A DNA stretch of 64,000 nt from Colletes latitarsis (taxonomy: Eukaryota > Arthropoda > Insecta > Hymenoptera > Colletidae): positions 43,286,001 through 43,350,000 of the forward strand of contig NC_135136.1 of assembly GCF_051014445.1 (NCBI RefSeq), given 5' to 3'. Within the stretch, counting starts at the first letter, position 1; each line of letters opens with the position of its first letter. Made by a program: the position numbers and the translations under genes. The notes beneath the pieces are model-generated. The model was not told the origin of the DNA, ran no database searches, and saw nothing but the letters and a program-made list of their open reading frames with translations. Below are positions 62,731-64,000 of this stretch, piece by piece.

Positions 62731-63706
62731 ATTTTTTCCTCGATTGCCGATAAAATAATGCACGGTTAACTTTGCTTAACCGTTGCCCTGTAAGCGTAAC
62801 TTTCATTATTGGCTACCAAATCTTATGGAAGTTGATCACGTTACTTTGTACTCTTCATTTTATCGGTCGAACGAACGCTGGATGATTTGATTTTACGATT
62901 TCGAGATTGATAATGATTTACAAAGCATATCGCGTAATTCACTTATGTTTGTTACTTTCGTATCTCTTTTTACGATAATACGCGACTTGTTCCAACTGAT
63001 GATAACCAATGATCGAGATCGAATTATCCGATCGCCTTGAAAAGATTCGACACAACTTTTCGAGATCTTTAATGCAGTGTCTCTCAAACATCGCCTTCTC
63101 TACAATCTCGTTAACGCGTTGATTGCCATGCCAGTTTTCCCTATTTAATTTACTTAATTAACACTTGATAAAGTTTTAATCAATATTTTTTTCTTCGATG
63201 AGCTCGCAGACTCTAGTTTGAGGAACGTTGCTTTAAAGGATTAATAAATAATAGGATGTATCGATTTCATATTTATTCTTTTTCTTTTTACTTTACAATG
63301 TTTGTTTTTTTCAGAGTTTTCAGTCGTCAATGGATATTAATGGAAGTATGTACAAGCCGAAATCTGATAGAAAAAGAAAAAATCGCATGCGAACGTGTTT
63401 GGTTTCGTCGTCCATTTGTCGACACAAGGTGATACTTTTGAGCACTCTTAGAGATAAATTACCATTCGCCCATCAATCCATCGATTGATTCATCTTTTTA
63501 TTCGTATACACTTAACGCGCTGCCAACGTTTCACGACTCTTTCCGATTCTCAAACACCCATTATTCAATAGGGATTTAGGAGTCGGTTTTTTTAAAAACA
63601 TCTTGTACGTATATAAATTCTTATTCTACGTAGAAGTTTACAACTAGTTCGATATGTATGTTAGTGGTAAAAAAAAGGAAATAAAAATGAAATAAATTAC
63701 TATAAC
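62731..63706. other. Probable trp 3' UTR and convergent 3' UTR
   Basis: Non-coding AT-rich sequence between the trp stop and the last exon of a minus-strand gene. It probably holds the 3' UTRs of both convergent genes. TTTATT near 63497 would be a minus-strand AATAAA. Confidence 0.45.
63243..63248 (+). promoter_or_regulatory. Candidate poly(A) signal of trp
   Basis: AATAAA lies 513 bp beyond the trp stop. No closer canonical signal was seen; a weaker AATAAT occurs near 62755. Confidence 0.4.
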
Positions 63707-63774
63707 TTAATCAATCTGCGGGCATTCAGTGATCTTCCCGCGTGCAGCTTCCACATAATACTGATAGGAACGTC
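63707..63774 (-). CDS. Putative 3'-terminal exon of an unidentified minus-strand gene
   Basis: On the minus strand a strong acceptor (polypyrimidine then ATTGCAG) precedes 68 nt. In one phase this reads (G/R)RSYQYYVEAARGK, then ITECPQID and TAA. The peptide looks like real conserved coding sequence: it is balanced, contains Tyr, Trp-free, Cys-Pro, and ends near the first in-frame stop. The other two phases give DVPISIMWK... and TFLSVLCG.... I do not recognise the family, and the rest of the gene lies beyond the window or in exons I could not identify. Confidence 0.45.
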
Positions 63775-64000
63775 CTGCAATGAAAAAAAGACAAAATTAA
63801 GAAGTACTTTAAAACAGGCCCATTACGTTTTAATAGTTATCTTAATTCATAAATTATATGTACAAAAACGGATACAGTACTTTCTATTCGTGTTTTTCTT
63901 CTTTTTGCTGACCATTTTATCTTCCTAAAGGGTAACAGAAACATTTTTAGTAAATCAAGTTAGAATACATTTCTTGATAAAGTTTGAATTCTTACGTCTA

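Noticed and set aside
63314..63440. TTTTTTCAG acceptor-like site with downstream ATG in the trp 3' region
   Set aside because: The trp frame already ends at a family-typical C-terminus at 62730, and the following sequence shows no conserved coding frame.

Overview
The window is animal nuclear DNA, almost certainly from an insect and most likely a bee-like hymenopteran. It is AT-rich, has many small GT-AG introns, and carries short non-autonomous transposons. The genes fit insect families: an effector caspase, a CHT-type choline transporter, NUS1, an -IRFamide neuropeptide precursor and a photoreceptor-type TRP channel. The order-level assignment is inference from gene content and peptide motifs. 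I see no bacterial operons, CRISPR arrays, rRNA genes or convincing tRNA genes.

Layout. The last two exons of an effector caspase lie at 190-770 (+). An 11 kb gene-poor stretch follows, with GC- and pyrimidine-rich blocks at about 4.3-5.35, 5.8-6.7 and 7.3-7.8 kb. A 12-exon high-affinity choline transporter-like gene (SLC5A7 family) spans 12,218-20,001 (+), with an unusually long cytoplasmic tail and two possible C-termini. The 20.0-28.5 kb stretch holds no gene I can support, but it has a hAT-type MITE. A very large C2H2 zinc-finger gene spans 28,483-35,460 (-). It is head to head with NUS1 (37,920-40,131, +), the non-catalytic subunit of dehydrodolichyl diphosphate synthase. A transposon-like element of about 2 kb with inverted termini and an internal higher-order tandem repeat sits at 42.2-44.2 kb. 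A TATA-driven neuropeptide gene (46,349-50,154, +) encodes three -FIRF/-VIRF-amide peptides. A gene-poor stretch follows with piggyBac-like and pogo-like MITEs and a decayed mariner fragment. The 17-exon trp gene (55,478-62,730, +) comes next. A probable 3'-terminal exon of an unidentified minus-strand gene lies at 63,707-63,774.

The genes are independent transcription units. Three are neuronal by family: choline reuptake for acetylcholine synthesis, an RFamide neuropeptide, and the phototransduction channel. Nothing in the sequence shows that they work as one system. All exon joins were read by eye from splice signals, reading phase and remembered family alignments. The joined frames of the four complete multi-exon genes with family assignments (choline transporter, NUS1, neuropeptide, trp) and of the zinc-finger gene all close in phase. 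The most notable observations are the GC-AG intron that splits the third RFamide motif, the INAD-type GW-hydrophobic tail kept on TRP beside a Lys/Glu tract, the alternative tails of the choline transporter, and the composite repeat at 42-44 kb.
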